64,000 nucleotides of DNA from Myxococcus sp. RHSTA-1-4 (lineage in GTDB: Bacteria > Myxococcota > Myxococcia > Myxococcales > Myxococcaceae), in assembly GCF_020037125.1 (NCBI RefSeq), contig NZ_JAIQDG010000001.1, positions 744,001 to 808,000 of the forward strand. Reading direction: 5' to 3'. This document shows, piece by piece, positions 1-11,350 of this stretch. The notes below the pieces were generated by a model, which was given only the letters and a program-made list of their open reading frames with translations, was not told the origin of the DNA and did no database searches. Position 1 is the stretch's first letter. Every line of letters begins with the position of its first letter. Made by a program: the position numbers and the translations under genes.

Positions 1-2
1 GT

Positions 3-608
3 CTGAGGGGGAATGCGCCGGAAACGGCCATCGCGCCCCCGGTGGCCACCGAGTCCCGGGCCCCCGCGGAGCTGGAGCGCGAGCTGCGGGCGCTCCGCGC
101 GGAGTTGGAGTCGCTGCGCCAGGGCCAGGGCCGGCTGGCGCGGCAGGTGGAATCCGTGGAGGGGGCCGCCCCGCGGTCCGTGAATGCGGAGGGCCCGCCA
201 CCCGCTCCCGAGCCCACGCGGCCCGGGGACGCGGAGAGGGCCGCGGCGGAAGAGGCCCGGCAGGCGCGGGTGGCCGAGCTGGACGCCGAGCTGGAAGCCG
301 CCCTCCACACGGAGCCCCTGGACGCGGAGTGGGCGCGGAACACCGAGGCCCTGGTCAGCGGCGCCTTCCAGGGCCCGGACCTGGCCGGCTCCCGGCTGGC
401 GCGCGTGGAGTGCCGCACCCGCGTGTGTGTGCTGGAGGTGGAGCACGAAGGGCAGGAGGCACGGGCGGAGCTGCTGGACTCGCTGATGCGCGTGCGCGGA
501 CTCCAGGGACAGGCAGTGATGCGTCCAGCAGCCGACGGTAGCCCGTTGACGTCCCGCGTCTATCTGTCGCGCGCGGGGGAGCGCCTGCCGCTGACGCTGC
601 GCCCGTGA
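3..608 (+). CDS. Hypothetical coiled-coil protein, C-terminal part (cut by left edge)
   Basis: The reading frame is open to base 3 with no stop, and the GTG at 42 has no ribosome binding site, so the gene probably begins before the window. The visible part starts with a Glu/Arg/Leu-rich coiled coil (about the first 40 residues after 42), then a Pro/Ala-rich linker, then a small domain with two cysteines in a [10 protein letters not shown] segment. That segment is a pattern I associate with uncharacterised myxobacterial secreted or anchored proteins. The stop overlaps an upstream GTG of the next frame, but the next gene more likely starts at 689. Function unknown; an N-terminal membrane anchor outside the window is possible. 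Confidence 0.6.
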   Translation: MRGNAPETAIAPPVATESRAPAELERELRALRAELESLRQGQGRLARQVESVEGAAPRSVNAEGPPPAPEPTRPGDAERAAAEEARQARVAELDAELEAALHTEPLDAEWARNTEALVSGAFQGPDLAGSRLARVECRTRVCVLEVEHEGQEARAELLDSLMRVRGLQGQAVMRPAADGSPLTSRVYLSRAGERLPLTLRP

Positions 609-688
609 GCGCCCGCTCATCGAAGCCCTGGGCGTGGCGCACCGTCACGCCGCCCCCGGGTTGCTCCTCTCGTCGCGGGCGTGCCAGC

Positions 689-2526
<1,838 letters not shown>

Positions 2527-2530
<4 letters not shown>

Positions 2531-5500
2531 GCTCCGCGCCCGGGCTCACGCAGCCCCCTCCCGAGTTCGAGGAGTACCGGCTGCTGAAACCCCTGGGGCA
2601 CGGGGCCATGGGACAGGTGTTCCTGGCCCAGGACACGCTGCTGGACAGGCTCGTGGCGGTGAAGTTCATCGCCACGCCCGCGGGCCGGCTACCGGACGCG
2701 GCGGCCCGGGCGCGCTTCTTCCAGGAGGCCCGCGCCATCGCCCGCTTGCAGCACCCCAACGTGGTGGCCATCCACCGCGTGGGCGAGGTGCGCGGCCAGC
2801 CCTACCTCGTGTCCGAGCTGGTCCGGGGCGAGACGCTGGACCGCCTGCCCCGGCCCATGGACGGGCGCGAGGTGCTGCGGCTGGGCATCGGACTGGCGCG
2901 GGGGCTCGCCGCCGCGCACCGGCGCGGGGTGCTCCACCGCGACATCAAGCCGGCCAACGCCATCCTCTCCGAGGACGGTGAGGTGAAGCTGCTCGACTTC
3001 GGGCTGGCGGAGCCGTGGGCGGGGGGCGGTGCCGCTGGATGGGAGGAAGCGGCCTCCGCCGGGGCGCTGGCGCGGGAGGCTCGGCCGGAGGACACGCGCC
3101 CCCTGCCCGGCACCATGCAAGGCCTCCACTCCGATGCGGACACGCCTTCGCTCGTGACGCGGCCTCTTCCCGGTGCCGTGCAGCGAACCCCGCCCGCTGC
3201 CGCGCGCGCGACGCGCCCCCTGGACGGCGGAGCCGCCGAAGCAGGAGGAGACGTCACCCGCACCGGTGCGCCCGCGCCATGGGTGGCCGTGGCCGGCACC
3301 CCGCTCTACCTTGCCCCGGAGCTGTGGCGCGGTGAGCCCGCCAGCCGCGCGAGCGACGTGTACGCGCTGGGCGTGCTCCTCTACGAATCGTGCGCGGGCG
3401 CCGCGCCCTACCATGACGTGCCGATGGAGGCGCTGGGCCACGCCGTGCTGGAGCGTCCGCCTCCGCCGCTCGCGGGGCTCGCGCCCGGACTCCCGCGGGG
3501 CCTGGCCGCCGTGGTGGACCGCTGCCTCGCCGCGGAGCCCTCCCAGCGCTTCGAGTCCGGAGACGCGCTACGCGAGGCGCTGGAGGCCCTGTCCGCATCA
3601 GAGCGGCCAGGCGCCCTGCCCTCTGGAAACCCGTACCTGGGCCTGCGCGCCTTCGATGCCGAGCACCGCGGCGTCTTCTTCGGCCGCGAGGCCGAGCTGC
3701 GCGAGGTGATGGACCGGCTGCGCGGAGACGCCTTCGTCCTGCTCGCGGGCGACTCCGGCGTGGGCAAGTCCTCGCTGTGCCGCGCGGGCGTGCTGCCCAT
3801 CGCCGCCAGCTCCGGCCTGGAGGAGGGAGGCCCCCCACGCCTCGTCCTCTGCTGCACTCCCGGGCGCCGCCCGCTGGAGGCGCTGGTGGAGGCGCTGGCT
3901 CCCGTGCTGGACGAGGGCGCGGACGCCCTGCTCGCGCGCGTGGCCACGGAGGAGCCCGGAGCCCTGGCGCGCGCCCTGCGCCGCCGGCCCGCGAGCGCCC
4001 CGCCCGTGCTGCTGTTCCTCGACCAGCTCGAGGAGCTGGTGACCTTCTCCGAGCCCGGCCAGGCCGCGCGGCTCGCCGAGGAGCTGGCCCTGGTGCTGCG
4101 CCGCGCCCCGCGCGTCCGAGTCCTCGCCACCGCGCGCAGCGACTGCCTCACCCGGCTGGTGGCGCTGCCGGGCCTGGGAGAGGAGCTGCCACGCGCGCTG
4201 TACCTCGTGCGGGCCCTGTCCGAGCGCGGGCTGCGCGAGGCCGTGGAGGGCCCCGCCCGCGCGATGGGCGTGCGCTTCGAATCCCCCGCGCTGGTGGACA
4301 CCCTCGTCACCTCCGCCGCGCGCGCCGAGGGAGGCCTTCCCCTGCTCCAGTTCGCGCTGGAGGCGCTGTGGGAGGCGAGGGACAGGGAGCGCCACGTCAT
4401 CCCCGCCGCCGCGCTGGAGTCGCTCGGAGGCGTGGAGGGCGCGCTGGCCCGCCACGCGGACGCGGTGGTGGCGCGGCTGCGGCCGGAGCAGCGCCCGCGC
4501 GCGAGGGAGCTGCTGCTGGAGCTCGTCACTCCCGAGGGCACGCGTCTGCGCCGCACCCGCGAGGAGCTGCTGCGCGGGGCCGGCGACGCCACCGGGCGCG
4601 CGGTGCTGGACGGGCTGGTGCGGGGCCGCCTGCTGACGGCCGGCGAGGCGGAGGGCGGCGAGGGCGTCTACACGCTGGCCCACGAGAGCCTGGTGACGGG
4701 CTGGGACACGCTGCGCGGGTGGCTGGGCCAGGACGAGCAACGCCGCGCCGCGCGCCACCGGCTGGAGCGCGCCGCCGCCGAGTGGGAGCGCATGGGCCGG
4801 CCCGTGGAGCTGCTCTATGGCGAGCGTCAGCTCTCCGAGGCCGAGGGCACGGGAGCGCTCGCCGAGGGGCCTCGCGAGCGGGACTTCCTCTTCCGCTCAC
4901 GACAGGCCTCGCGCCGCCGCCGCGCCGCGCGGTGGGCGGTGGCCATCGCGGTGCCGCTGGTGCTGCTGACCGCGGTGGGTGTCACCCGGGTGCAGGCTCG
5001 CGCGCAGCTCGACGCACGCATCAACGGCCACCTGGACGAGGCGCGGCGGTACCGGGACGCCGCCCATGCGCGAGGCGCCGAGGCCGAGCGCCTGCGCGCC
5101 CAGGCCTTCGCCCTCTTCGACGCGCCCGGGCCGGAGAAGCGCGAGGCCGCCGAGGCGGTGTGGTCCCGCGTGCTGGAAGAGGAGCACGGCGCGGAGGAGA
5201 GTGCCCTGCGAGCCCTCGCCGCGCTGGAGACGGCGTGGGGCCTGGACCCGGGCAATGCCCGCGTGAAGGAGCCGCTGGCGGACGTGCTCGCGGAGCGCGT
5301 CGAGTGGGCCACCCGGCGGCGCCAGCCCGAGCAGCGCGCGCAGTGGCTGGCGCGGCTGGCGGCGTACGACGAGTCCGGGAGGCGGAGCCAGCGGCTGGAG
5401 GCGGCCCCACGCGTCTCCGTCATCAGCTCGCCCCCGGGCGCGCGGGTGCGGCTGCTGGCCACCGGGCCGGACGGCCTGGAGGGCCCGGGCCGCGTCCTGG

Positions 5501-6468
5501 GAGAGACACCGCTGCGCGACGTGGAGCTGGCCACGGGCTCGCACCTGCTGGTGCTGGAGGCTCCGGGCCGCTTCCCCGTGCGCGCCCCCGTGCTGCTGCG
5601 GCCCGGTGAGCACCTGCCGCTGGAGCTGGCGCTCCCGGAGGAGTCCCTGGTGCCGGAGGGCTTCGTCTACGTGCCCCCGGGACGCTTCCTCCAGGGCCTG
5701 TCGGACAACGAGTACCTGCGCCGGGCCTTCTTCGCCGCGCCGCCGCTGCACACGGTGGAGACGGGCGCGTACCTCATTGCCCGGCACGAGGTGACGTTCG
5801 CCGAGTACATCGCCTTCCTGGAGACGCTGCCGCCCGGGGAGCGCGCCGCGCGCATGCCGGGCACCCGCCTGCGCTCCAGTGTGGTGGACCTGTCACGGGA
5901 GGCGGATGGCCGGTGGCGCCTGGACCTCCGCCCAGCCTCCGGACACTACAGCGTGCGGGACGGAGAGCCGGTGCGCTACACGAAGCGGGCCCGGCGCGCG
6001 GTGCAGGACTGGCTGCGGTTCCCCGTGTCGGCCATCTCCTTCGACGACGCGCTGGCGTACGTGGCCTGGCTGGACAAAACGGGCCGCGTGCCCGGCGCGC
6101 GCACCTGCACGGAGCGGGAGTGGGAGCGGGCCGCGAGGGGCGCGGACGGACGGCGCTACCCTTCCGGCGACTGGCTGGCCCCGGACGACGCCAACCACGA
6201 CGTGACATACGGCCGGGAGCCCGGCGGCTTCGGACCGGACGAGGTGGGCAGTCACCCGCGCTCGCGCAGCCCCTTCGGCGTGGACGACCTGGCCGGCAAC
6301 GTATGGGAGTGGACGCGCTCCGACGTGGACCCGGAGAAGCCCTCCGCCCAGGGAGGAAGCTGGTACCAGAGCGACCTGACGGCGCACTCCGCCAACCGTG
6401 ACCGGGTGGAACGGACCCAGCGCGAGGCCCTCATCGGCCTGCGCGTGTGCGCCACGCCGCGTCCCTGA
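2527..6468 (+). CDS. Ser/Thr protein kinase fused to STAND NTPase, PEGA and FGE/SUMF1-like domains
   Basis: A 1313-residue multidomain kinase. The Hanks kinase domain (about residues 18-330) has a glycine loop [21 protein letters not shown] (D139) and DFG (D157). An insertion of about 100 residues separates DFG from APE. A STAND-type NTPase follows, with [14 protein letters not shown] and P-loop GDSGVGKSS near 408-416. One membrane helix lies near 802-822. After it come a PEGA-like beta domain (about 965-1035) and a C-terminal formylglycine-generating-enzyme/SUMF1-like domain (about 1044-1313; [22 protein letters not shown]). The kinase would be cytoplasmic and the C-terminus periplasmic or extracellular. 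In many such fusions the FGE-like domain is a binding rather than catalytic module. Translationally coupled to the FHA activator. Confidence 0.92.
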
Positions 6469-6476
6469 AGGCACCA

Positions 6477-6545
6477 CGGCAAGCCTTGCCGTCCGGAAGG
6501 AGCCGCCGCGCCGCCTCCCGGCAATCCTTGCCGGCAGTCCCTGCC
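6477..6545. repeat. Cluster of three short inverted repeats after the kinase gene
   Basis: Three related hairpins lie in tandem: 6477-6491 (CGGCAAG-C-CTTGCCG), 6518-6534 (CCGGCAA-TCC-TTGCCGG) and 6533-6545 (GGCAG-TCC-CTGCC). The second and third share bases and would compete. The shared GGCAA/TTGCC arms suggest duplication of one unit. They begin 9 bases after the kinase stop, so transcription termination or 3' end protection is the simplest role. No T-tract is present. Confidence 0.6.
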
Positions 6546-6607
6546 AGCGAGGGCTGCCGGCAACTCCCGCCCGGCCGAGGACTTCGCGCCAGGGACGTTG
6601 ATTTCGG

Positions 6608-6623
6608 TGGCATGCCGGATGCT
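6608..6623 (+). promoter_or_regulatory. Candidate sigma54 (-24/-12) promoter
   Basis: TGGCATGCCGGATGCT matches the sigma54 consensus TGGCACG-N4-TTGCW at 10 of 12 fixed positions. It has the required GG (6609-6610) and GC (6621-6622) separated by exactly ten bases. It sits about 40-50 bases before the start of the lipoprotein gene at 6672. A sigma54 activator gene lies one gene upstream. This is a match by eye only; such motifs also arise by chance in GC-rich DNA. Confidence 0.4.
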
Positions 6624-6671
6624 CCGGGCCTGCCACACGAGAACGAGAACGAGGTCCTCCACGTGACGCCC

Positions 6672-8144
6672 ATGCTCCGCCTGCTTCCGACGTGTCTGTG
6701 TGCCGTCCTCCTCGCAGCCTGCGGCGTGTCCCCGGAGGAGGCCGAGCCTCCGTCCCCGCTGGAGGCCCGGTCCTTCGCCGCGGGGAGCGACGGCTTCCAC
6801 ACCCAGGGCACGTGGCTCCACGGCACGCACGTCCAGTCCGTGTCCTTCTCCGGGGCCACCGTGAAGCGCGAGGGCGCGAACCGGAGCGTCACGCTGAGGC
6901 TGATTCAAGGGGAGCTGGTGGCCAACATGCCGCTGCAGCTCTCCGGCACCACGCCGAGCCTCGAGCCCTGCCTGTCTCGCGCCGCCTCGGGAGTGGACCG
7001 GGGCTGCGGCTTCACCGTGGAAGGCCACGGCGTGTGCACGCCGGGCAGTGCCGTCACGCTCACCAGCGGCGCGTGCGGCCAGGCGGGAAGCTGCTCGGGC
7101 AACCCCGTGGTGCGCGTGTGCTCGGGAGAGACGCCCTGCGAGCACCGCGGCGCCGGCTATCTCGCCTCGGGAGACGACGTCACCGCCTGCCTGTCGTCGT
7201 GCCCGAGCGTCCGGTTCATCTGTCCCGCCAGCGGCATCTACACCGTGCTCGCCGCGCCCTACACGTCCGGACAGGCGTGGAGCGTGACGCTGGCGGCCAG
7301 CAGCGGGCTCTTCCCGGCGGCCACGAAGATATTGCGCGGCACGGACCTGGTGGGCGCGACGCTGTGGCCCCACGTGGGGGGCACGCTGGCGTACAACCTG
7401 GAGGTGGTGGAGGCCGTCAACGCCAACAGTGTCCCCAGCCCCGAGGACTCCCTGGAGCCGTGGGATTCGAGCGGTGACACCTTCCTGTACCGCGTGCGCG
7501 TCCTCCCGTCGAATGGGACGCCCACGGAGCTGTGCGCCCCGAGCGCGGGCACGGCGGGCTGGGCTTGGGCCGTGCCGGTGAAGGGACTCTTCGACTCGCA
7601 GGGGAACCGGCAGGACAGCAGCACGGCCTTCACGCTGGGATGTGACCCGGGCGTCATCGCCAAGTGCTACCGCTGGGGCTACAAGCCGTGGCTGGACGGG
7701 GTGCAGTCGGGGGATGTGACGAGGGCCCATCATGCCTGCACGAGGATGGCTCGCGCGGACTACTGCGCCGACGGCACCTCGTACACCCAGGACGGCACGT
7801 ACATCCGCCTGTGGGACAGCGTGGTGCCGAACATCACCCCCGCGCCGTCCACGGATGCCGGCTCGGTGGGAATGACCTTCGAGGCGGGCTGGAAGCCCAC
7901 CGGCCCCGCGTGCCTCAGCCACTGGCGCTGGCAGCACCTGAACGCGCCGTGCGTGGGCCTCAACGCGCCCATCTACGGCAGGGACGGCGGCATCGAGAAT
8001 GACTGCCGGGACCCGGAGAATCCCTACGGCCCCCTCAAGTGCTCGCAAATCTGCGACAACGCCGGGGAGGCGGAGAAGCACTATGGAGCCCGGCTCTTCA
8101 ACGACTCCGCCCTCAATGGGCCAGGTGGGGAGCCGAGCCCGTGA
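6672..8144 (+). CDS. ADYC-domain lipoprotein
   Basis: A 490-residue secreted lipoprotein of unknown function. It begins with a signal peptide and lipobox (LLAACG), so it should be processed by signal peptidase II and anchored by Cys. Many cysteines in pairs suggest disulfides. The segment CTRMARADYC matches the ADYC domain, a family known mainly from myxobacteria. An upstream GTG (6663) and ATG (6612) are in frame; I chose 6672 because it places the signal peptide at the very N-terminus. The last 32 bases overlap the end of the convergent gene on the other strand. A sigma54-like promoter lies just upstream. Confidence 0.8.
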   Translation: MLRLLPTCLCAVLLAACGVSPEEAEPPSPLEARSFAAGSDGFHTQGTWLHGTHVQSVSFSGATVKREGANRSVTLRLIQGELVANMPLQLSGTTPSLEPCLSRAASGVDRGCGFTVEGHGVCTPGSAVTLTSGACGQAGSCSGNPVVRVCSGETPCEHRGAGYLASGDDVTACLSSCPSVRFICPASGIYTVLAAPYTSGQAWSVTLAASSGLFPAATKILRGTDLVGATLWPHVGGTLAYNLEVVEAVNANSVPSPEDSLEPWDSSGDTFLYRVRVLPSNGTPTELCAPSAGTAGWAWAVPVKGLFDSQGNRQDSSTAFTLGCDPGVIAKCYRWGYKPWLDGVQSGDVTRAHHACTRMARADYCADGTSYTQDGTYIRLWDSVVPNITPAPSTDAGSVGMTFEAGWKPTGPACLSHWRWQHLNAPCVGLNAPIYGRDGGIENDCRDPENPYGPLKCSQICDNAGEAEKHYGARLFNDSALNGPGGEPSP

Positions 8145-10338
8145 GGCCCGGGCCCCAGCCCCCGGGCCTGCCCTGGAGCTCCGCGCGGATGTCCGGCTTG
8201 CGCAGGGCGAGATGGCCCCAGGCCTGGAAGGCGTCCTGGGTGTGCAGGTTCTCGAGCTCCGGGTAGCGCAGCAGCCACTTCCAGGTGCTCGCGGTGAAGG
8301 GGCCCTCGGGGTCCCGGAGCGCGCAGGAGAGATGGAAGGTGGCGCGCCGGGCCTCCGCCTCCGCGTCCACGCCATCTCCGATGCGCAGCGCGTGGAAGCA
8401 GGCGAGGTTGTAGTGCGTGACGCCCAGCCAGTGCCCGCGGATGCGCATGGCGTGCCGCGCCTCGAAGTCCAGCAGCCTCACCCGGAAGAGGCACCAGCGA
8501 TGGCGCAGCCTCCATGAGGCGGGCATCGGGTACCGCGGGTTCTTCCGAAGCCGCTGCAGCCGCTGCAGCTCGACGTTCAGCCGCGCGGCCTTGGTGGACA
8601 GGTAGAGCCCCCGGTACCTGCGGGGAGGCCAGATGAGGGTCTTCCAGAAGAGCCGGCGCTCCGAGGTGCTCTTGAGGCACCAGAATGGCATCCACCAGCG
8701 GCCCGCGCGCTCCATCTGCTTCGCGCACCGCAGCGCGATGTCGAGCAGCACGTCCTGCAGCCGCCCCGTGTTCCAGGTGATGAGGGGGTCCGGCTCGCGG
8801 GAGAAGAGGGCCTTCAGCGGCTGGCGCTGTCTCCACCGCTGTTCCCGGCACAGCAGGGTGGGCCTGCGCAGGCGCCGCGCCTTCCGCGTCGAGAGCGCCA
8901 CCTGGAGGCGCGTCCACGGGTCCAGCTCCCCGGTGGCCTTCGCCTTGTCATTCAACCGGGGCGCCCAGGCTCGCGCCGAGCGGCAGACGGAGACCAGCCT
9001 GTACTTCGCCACCAGGAGGTGCGGGTGGCGGCGGATGAGCTCCAGGTAGATTTCGATGGCGCCGACGTAGTCCCCTTCCGCCTCCAGCGCCTCCGCGAGC
9101 TGGAGCCAGGCCAGCGCCGTCCCGGGGCTGCGCTCCGCGGCGCGCTGCAGGTGCTCCTTCGCCTTCTCCACCACGGCGGGCTCGCCCGCGTCCTGGCAGA
9201 TGTGCAGCACACCCTCGTGGTACTCGCGCAGCGCGGAGCCGCCTTCCCGGCGCAGGAGCGCATCATCCTCCCGCCAGTACGCCCACTCCGGGAGCTTGCC
9301 GCACTCCTCCATGGCCCGCTCCGCGGCATAGTACGCCCCCTGCTCCACGGCGTGCTCCAGCTTCGTGTCGCTCCAGAAGGTGCGCGCCATCAGCGTCTGC
9401 CGCGTGTAGACGTCCACCATGTGGACGCGGATGCCGAACTTCACGGGGCCCCCTGGCCGCCCCTCGTTGCTGTCGATGACGGTGCCGCAGATCTCCATGC
9501 CCGACGGAGGATGGATGGCCCGCATCGCGATGGCCGCCAGCCGGGTGAACCAGTGCTGGTCATTGACGGACTGCTTCTCCACGAAGTCCTGCCAGTAGAC
9601 GAGCCCCCCTCCGGGGAACGGCGCCGGGGTGTGGGGCGTGTTGCGGTGGAGGCACTCGCGCATGAGCAGCTCGAGGTCCGGCCGGGCATTCCCGCTGACG
9701 TCCTCGATGCGGTGGACCTTGATGGGAAGCAGCGTCTGCCGCAGGTTGACGCGGTCCAGCCAGCCGTAGCCCAGCAGGAGCGCCACCCCCATGAGGATGA
9801 GGGTGACCATGTCCGGCCGGCTGCCGTCCCGGTGGAGGATGGGGTCGAAGAACCGCTCCGAGCCACGCTCGAGGACGACGTCGTCCACCTCCTGCTCCAC
9901 GGGGAGCGGCTGCACGGAGGCCGGCTCGCCGTGCAGCGCCACGCCGAGGAAGGCGCCGGCCAGCAGTCCCGCCGCCAGGAGGTGGAAGTTGCGGCGCGAG
10001 AGGTGGCGGGCCGCGAGCAACAGCAGCCCCAACAACACCACGAGCGTGGGGAACCAGGGCCATAACCAGTCGAGGGGAGCGAGCATCGCGCCGGGCCCAC
10101 CTCCGGTCAGGGACCGCCAGTGCCGCTCAGGGTCGCTCCAGAGCCATCGGATTCCCCACACGAGGCCCACCAGGGCACCCAGGTGCACGGCCACCAGCAC
10201 GAGCACCACCAGGGCATGCGGGTAGAGCCCGCTCCCCAGCCGTGGGAACGCGCCGACCACCAGGTGCCACGCCCCCCAGAGAAGCAGGAGGACTCCCAGC
10301 GCCACGACGAGCGCCTCGGGCAGCCATGCCGGCAACAC
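8113..10338 (-). CDS. Multi-pass membrane protein with TPR-like region
   Basis: About 741 residues, not recognised as a named family. The N-terminal third has about five hydrophobic helices (for example VVALGVLLLLWGAWHLVVG, LVVLLGLLLLAA, ILMGVALLLGYGW). A soluble region follows with TPR-like helices (AKEHLQRAAERSPGTALAWL, then AEALEAEGDYVGAIEIYLEL) and a C-terminal half rich in Trp and Arg. I chose the GTG at 10338 because AGGGGGG lies five bases before it; a TTG at 10359 in the same frame has no such site. The 3' end overlaps the convergent lipoprotein gene by 32 bases. The gene lies 97 bases downstream of carH on the same strand, so read-through from the carotenoid operon is possible. Confidence 0.75.
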   Translation of the reverse strand: MLPAWLPEALVVALGVLLLLWGAWHLVVGAFPRLGSGLYPHALVVLVLVAVHLGALVGLVWGIRWLWSDPERHWRSLTGGGPGAMLAPLDWLWPWFPTLVVLLGLLLLAARHLSRRNFHLLAAGLLAGAFLGVALHGEPASVQPLPVEQEVDDVVLERGSERFFDPILHRDGSRPDMVTLILMGVALLLGYGWLDRVNLRQTLLPIKVHRIEDVSGNARPDLELLMRECLHRNTPHTPAPFPGGGLVYWQDFVEKQSVNDQHWFTRLAAIAMRAIHPPSGMEICGTVIDSNEGRPGGPVKFGIRVHMVDVYTRQTLMARTFWSDTKLEHAVEQGAYYAAERAMEECGKLPEWAYWREDDALLRREGGSALREYHEGVLHICQDAGEPAVVEKAKEHLQRAAERSPGTALAWLQLAEALEAEGDYVGAIEIYLELIRRHPHLLVAKYRLVSVCRSARAWAPRLNDKAKATGELDPWTRLQVALSTRKARRLRRPTLLCREQRWRQRQPLKALFSREPDPLITWNTGRLQDVLLDIALRCAKQMERAGRWWMPFWCLKSTSERRLFWKTLIWPPRRYRGLYLSTKAARLNVELQRLQRLRKNPRYPMPASWRLRHRWCLFRVRLLDFEARHAMRIRGHWLGVTHYNLACFHALRIGDGVDAEAEARRATFHLSCALRDPEGPFTASTWKWLLRYPELENLHTQDAFQAWGHLALRKPDIRAELQGRPGGWGPGLTGSAPHLAH

Positions 10339-10416
10339 GGGTTCCCCCCTCTTGCCCAAGACTCGGCATTGTTCCCGGACGGGACAACCCGCAGGCCACG
10401 GACCGCCGGCCGTGCC

Positions 10417-10433
10417 CCCGCGCGCGAAGCGGG
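10417..10433 (-). terminator. Weak hairpin just after carH
   Basis: CCCGC (10417-10421) pairs with GCGGG (10429-10433) around a seven-base loop, three bases past the carH stop codon on the minus strand. The stem is short and has no T-tract, so it may be a weak or Rho-assisted end for the carotenoid operon, or chance. Confidence 0.3.
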
Positions 10434-10435
10434 CC

Positions 10436-11332
10436 CTACTCCACCAGCCTCAGCCAGTCGTCCTCGTCGGAGAACAGGCGCGCGCCCAGGCGCACGCACA
10501 CGTCCGGATGGGCCTGCGCCGCGGGGCCACCCACCCAGACGGGCAGGCCCCCGGGCACCGCGTCCATGACGCGCGCCAGCGTGTCCTGGAACACCTCCGC
10601 GCCCTTGTTGTTCACCGCCGACAGGCCCACCAGGTCCGGCCGCAGCTCCCTCACCGCGCGCCCCAGGTCCGTGGCCGGCATGCGCTGCCCCAGCAGCGTC
10701 ACCCGGAAGCCCGAGTGGCGCAGCCGCAGCGCCACGCCCAGCAGCCCCAGCTCGTGCTCCTCGTCCGGAAAGCACGCCAGCACCGCGTGCTTGCGCCCAC
10801 CCCCAGGCGCCGCGTGCAGCAGGCTCACCAGCCGCGCCCGCACCACCTGCGTCACCAGGTGCTCCTGCGCCACCGACAGCCGCCCCGAGTGCCAGCGCTC
10901 GCCCACCTCGCGCTGCAGCGGGGCCAGCACGCCGTCGAACGCCCTCAGTGGCGGCAGCGCCGACAGCACCTCGTCCACCACCGCCGACACCCGCGCCTGG
11001 TCATACGCCTCGGCCGCGGCCAGCGCCGCCTCCAGCCACGCCTCCAGGTTCTGGCCAGGGACAGTGCCCACCAGCGCGGGGGCCGGCTCCGAGTCCAGCT
11101 CCGCCAGCAACCGGGGTACCAGCTTCGCAGCCTCGCTGATGGCCACGCCCTCGTCCGTCAGCTTCTTCAGCCGCTTGAGCAGCGCCACGTCCCGGTCCGT
11201 GTAGACGCGGTAGCCGGCCGGCGTGCGCTGGGGGATGAGGACCCCGTAGCGCCGCTCCCAGGCGCGGATGAGCTCCACCCGGACTCCGGAGAGCTCGGCG
11301 GCGATGTGGATTCGGTAGGTGCGCTCGGCCAT
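10436..11332 (-). CDS. carH: CarH-type B12-dependent photoreceptor repressor
   Basis: A 298-residue MerR-family regulator with an N-terminal winged helix (RIHIAAELSGV, RAWERRYG, GYRVY), a helical cobalamin-cap domain and a C-terminal B12-binding Rossmann domain. The B12 ligand motif E-x-H-x-x-G is present as EEHELG. The light-sensing W...EH signature is present as ERWHSGRLSVAQEH. In characterised CarH proteins adenosylcobalamin drives DNA-binding tetramers in the dark and light breaks them. It is the last gene of the operon, 18 bases after carA, and so should feed back on the operon promoter. Length and neighbours match M. xanthus CarH. Confidence 0.93.
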   Translation of the reverse strand: MAERTYRIHIAAELSGVRVELIRAWERRYGVLIPQRTPAGYRVYTDRDVALLKRLKKLTDEGVAISEAAKLVPRLLAELDSEPAPALVGTVPGQNLEAWLEAALAAAEAYDQARVSAVVDEVLSALPPLRAFDGVLAPLQREVGERWHSGRLSVAQEHLVTQVVRARLVSLLHAAPGGGRKHAVLACFPDEEHELGLLGVALRLRHSGFRVTLLGQRMPATDLGRAVRELRPDLVGLSAVNNKGAEVFQDTLARVMDAVPGGLPVWVGGPAAQAHPDVCVRLGARLFSDEDDWLRLVE

Positions 11333-11350
11333 GTCGCGGGTGTGGGGTGA

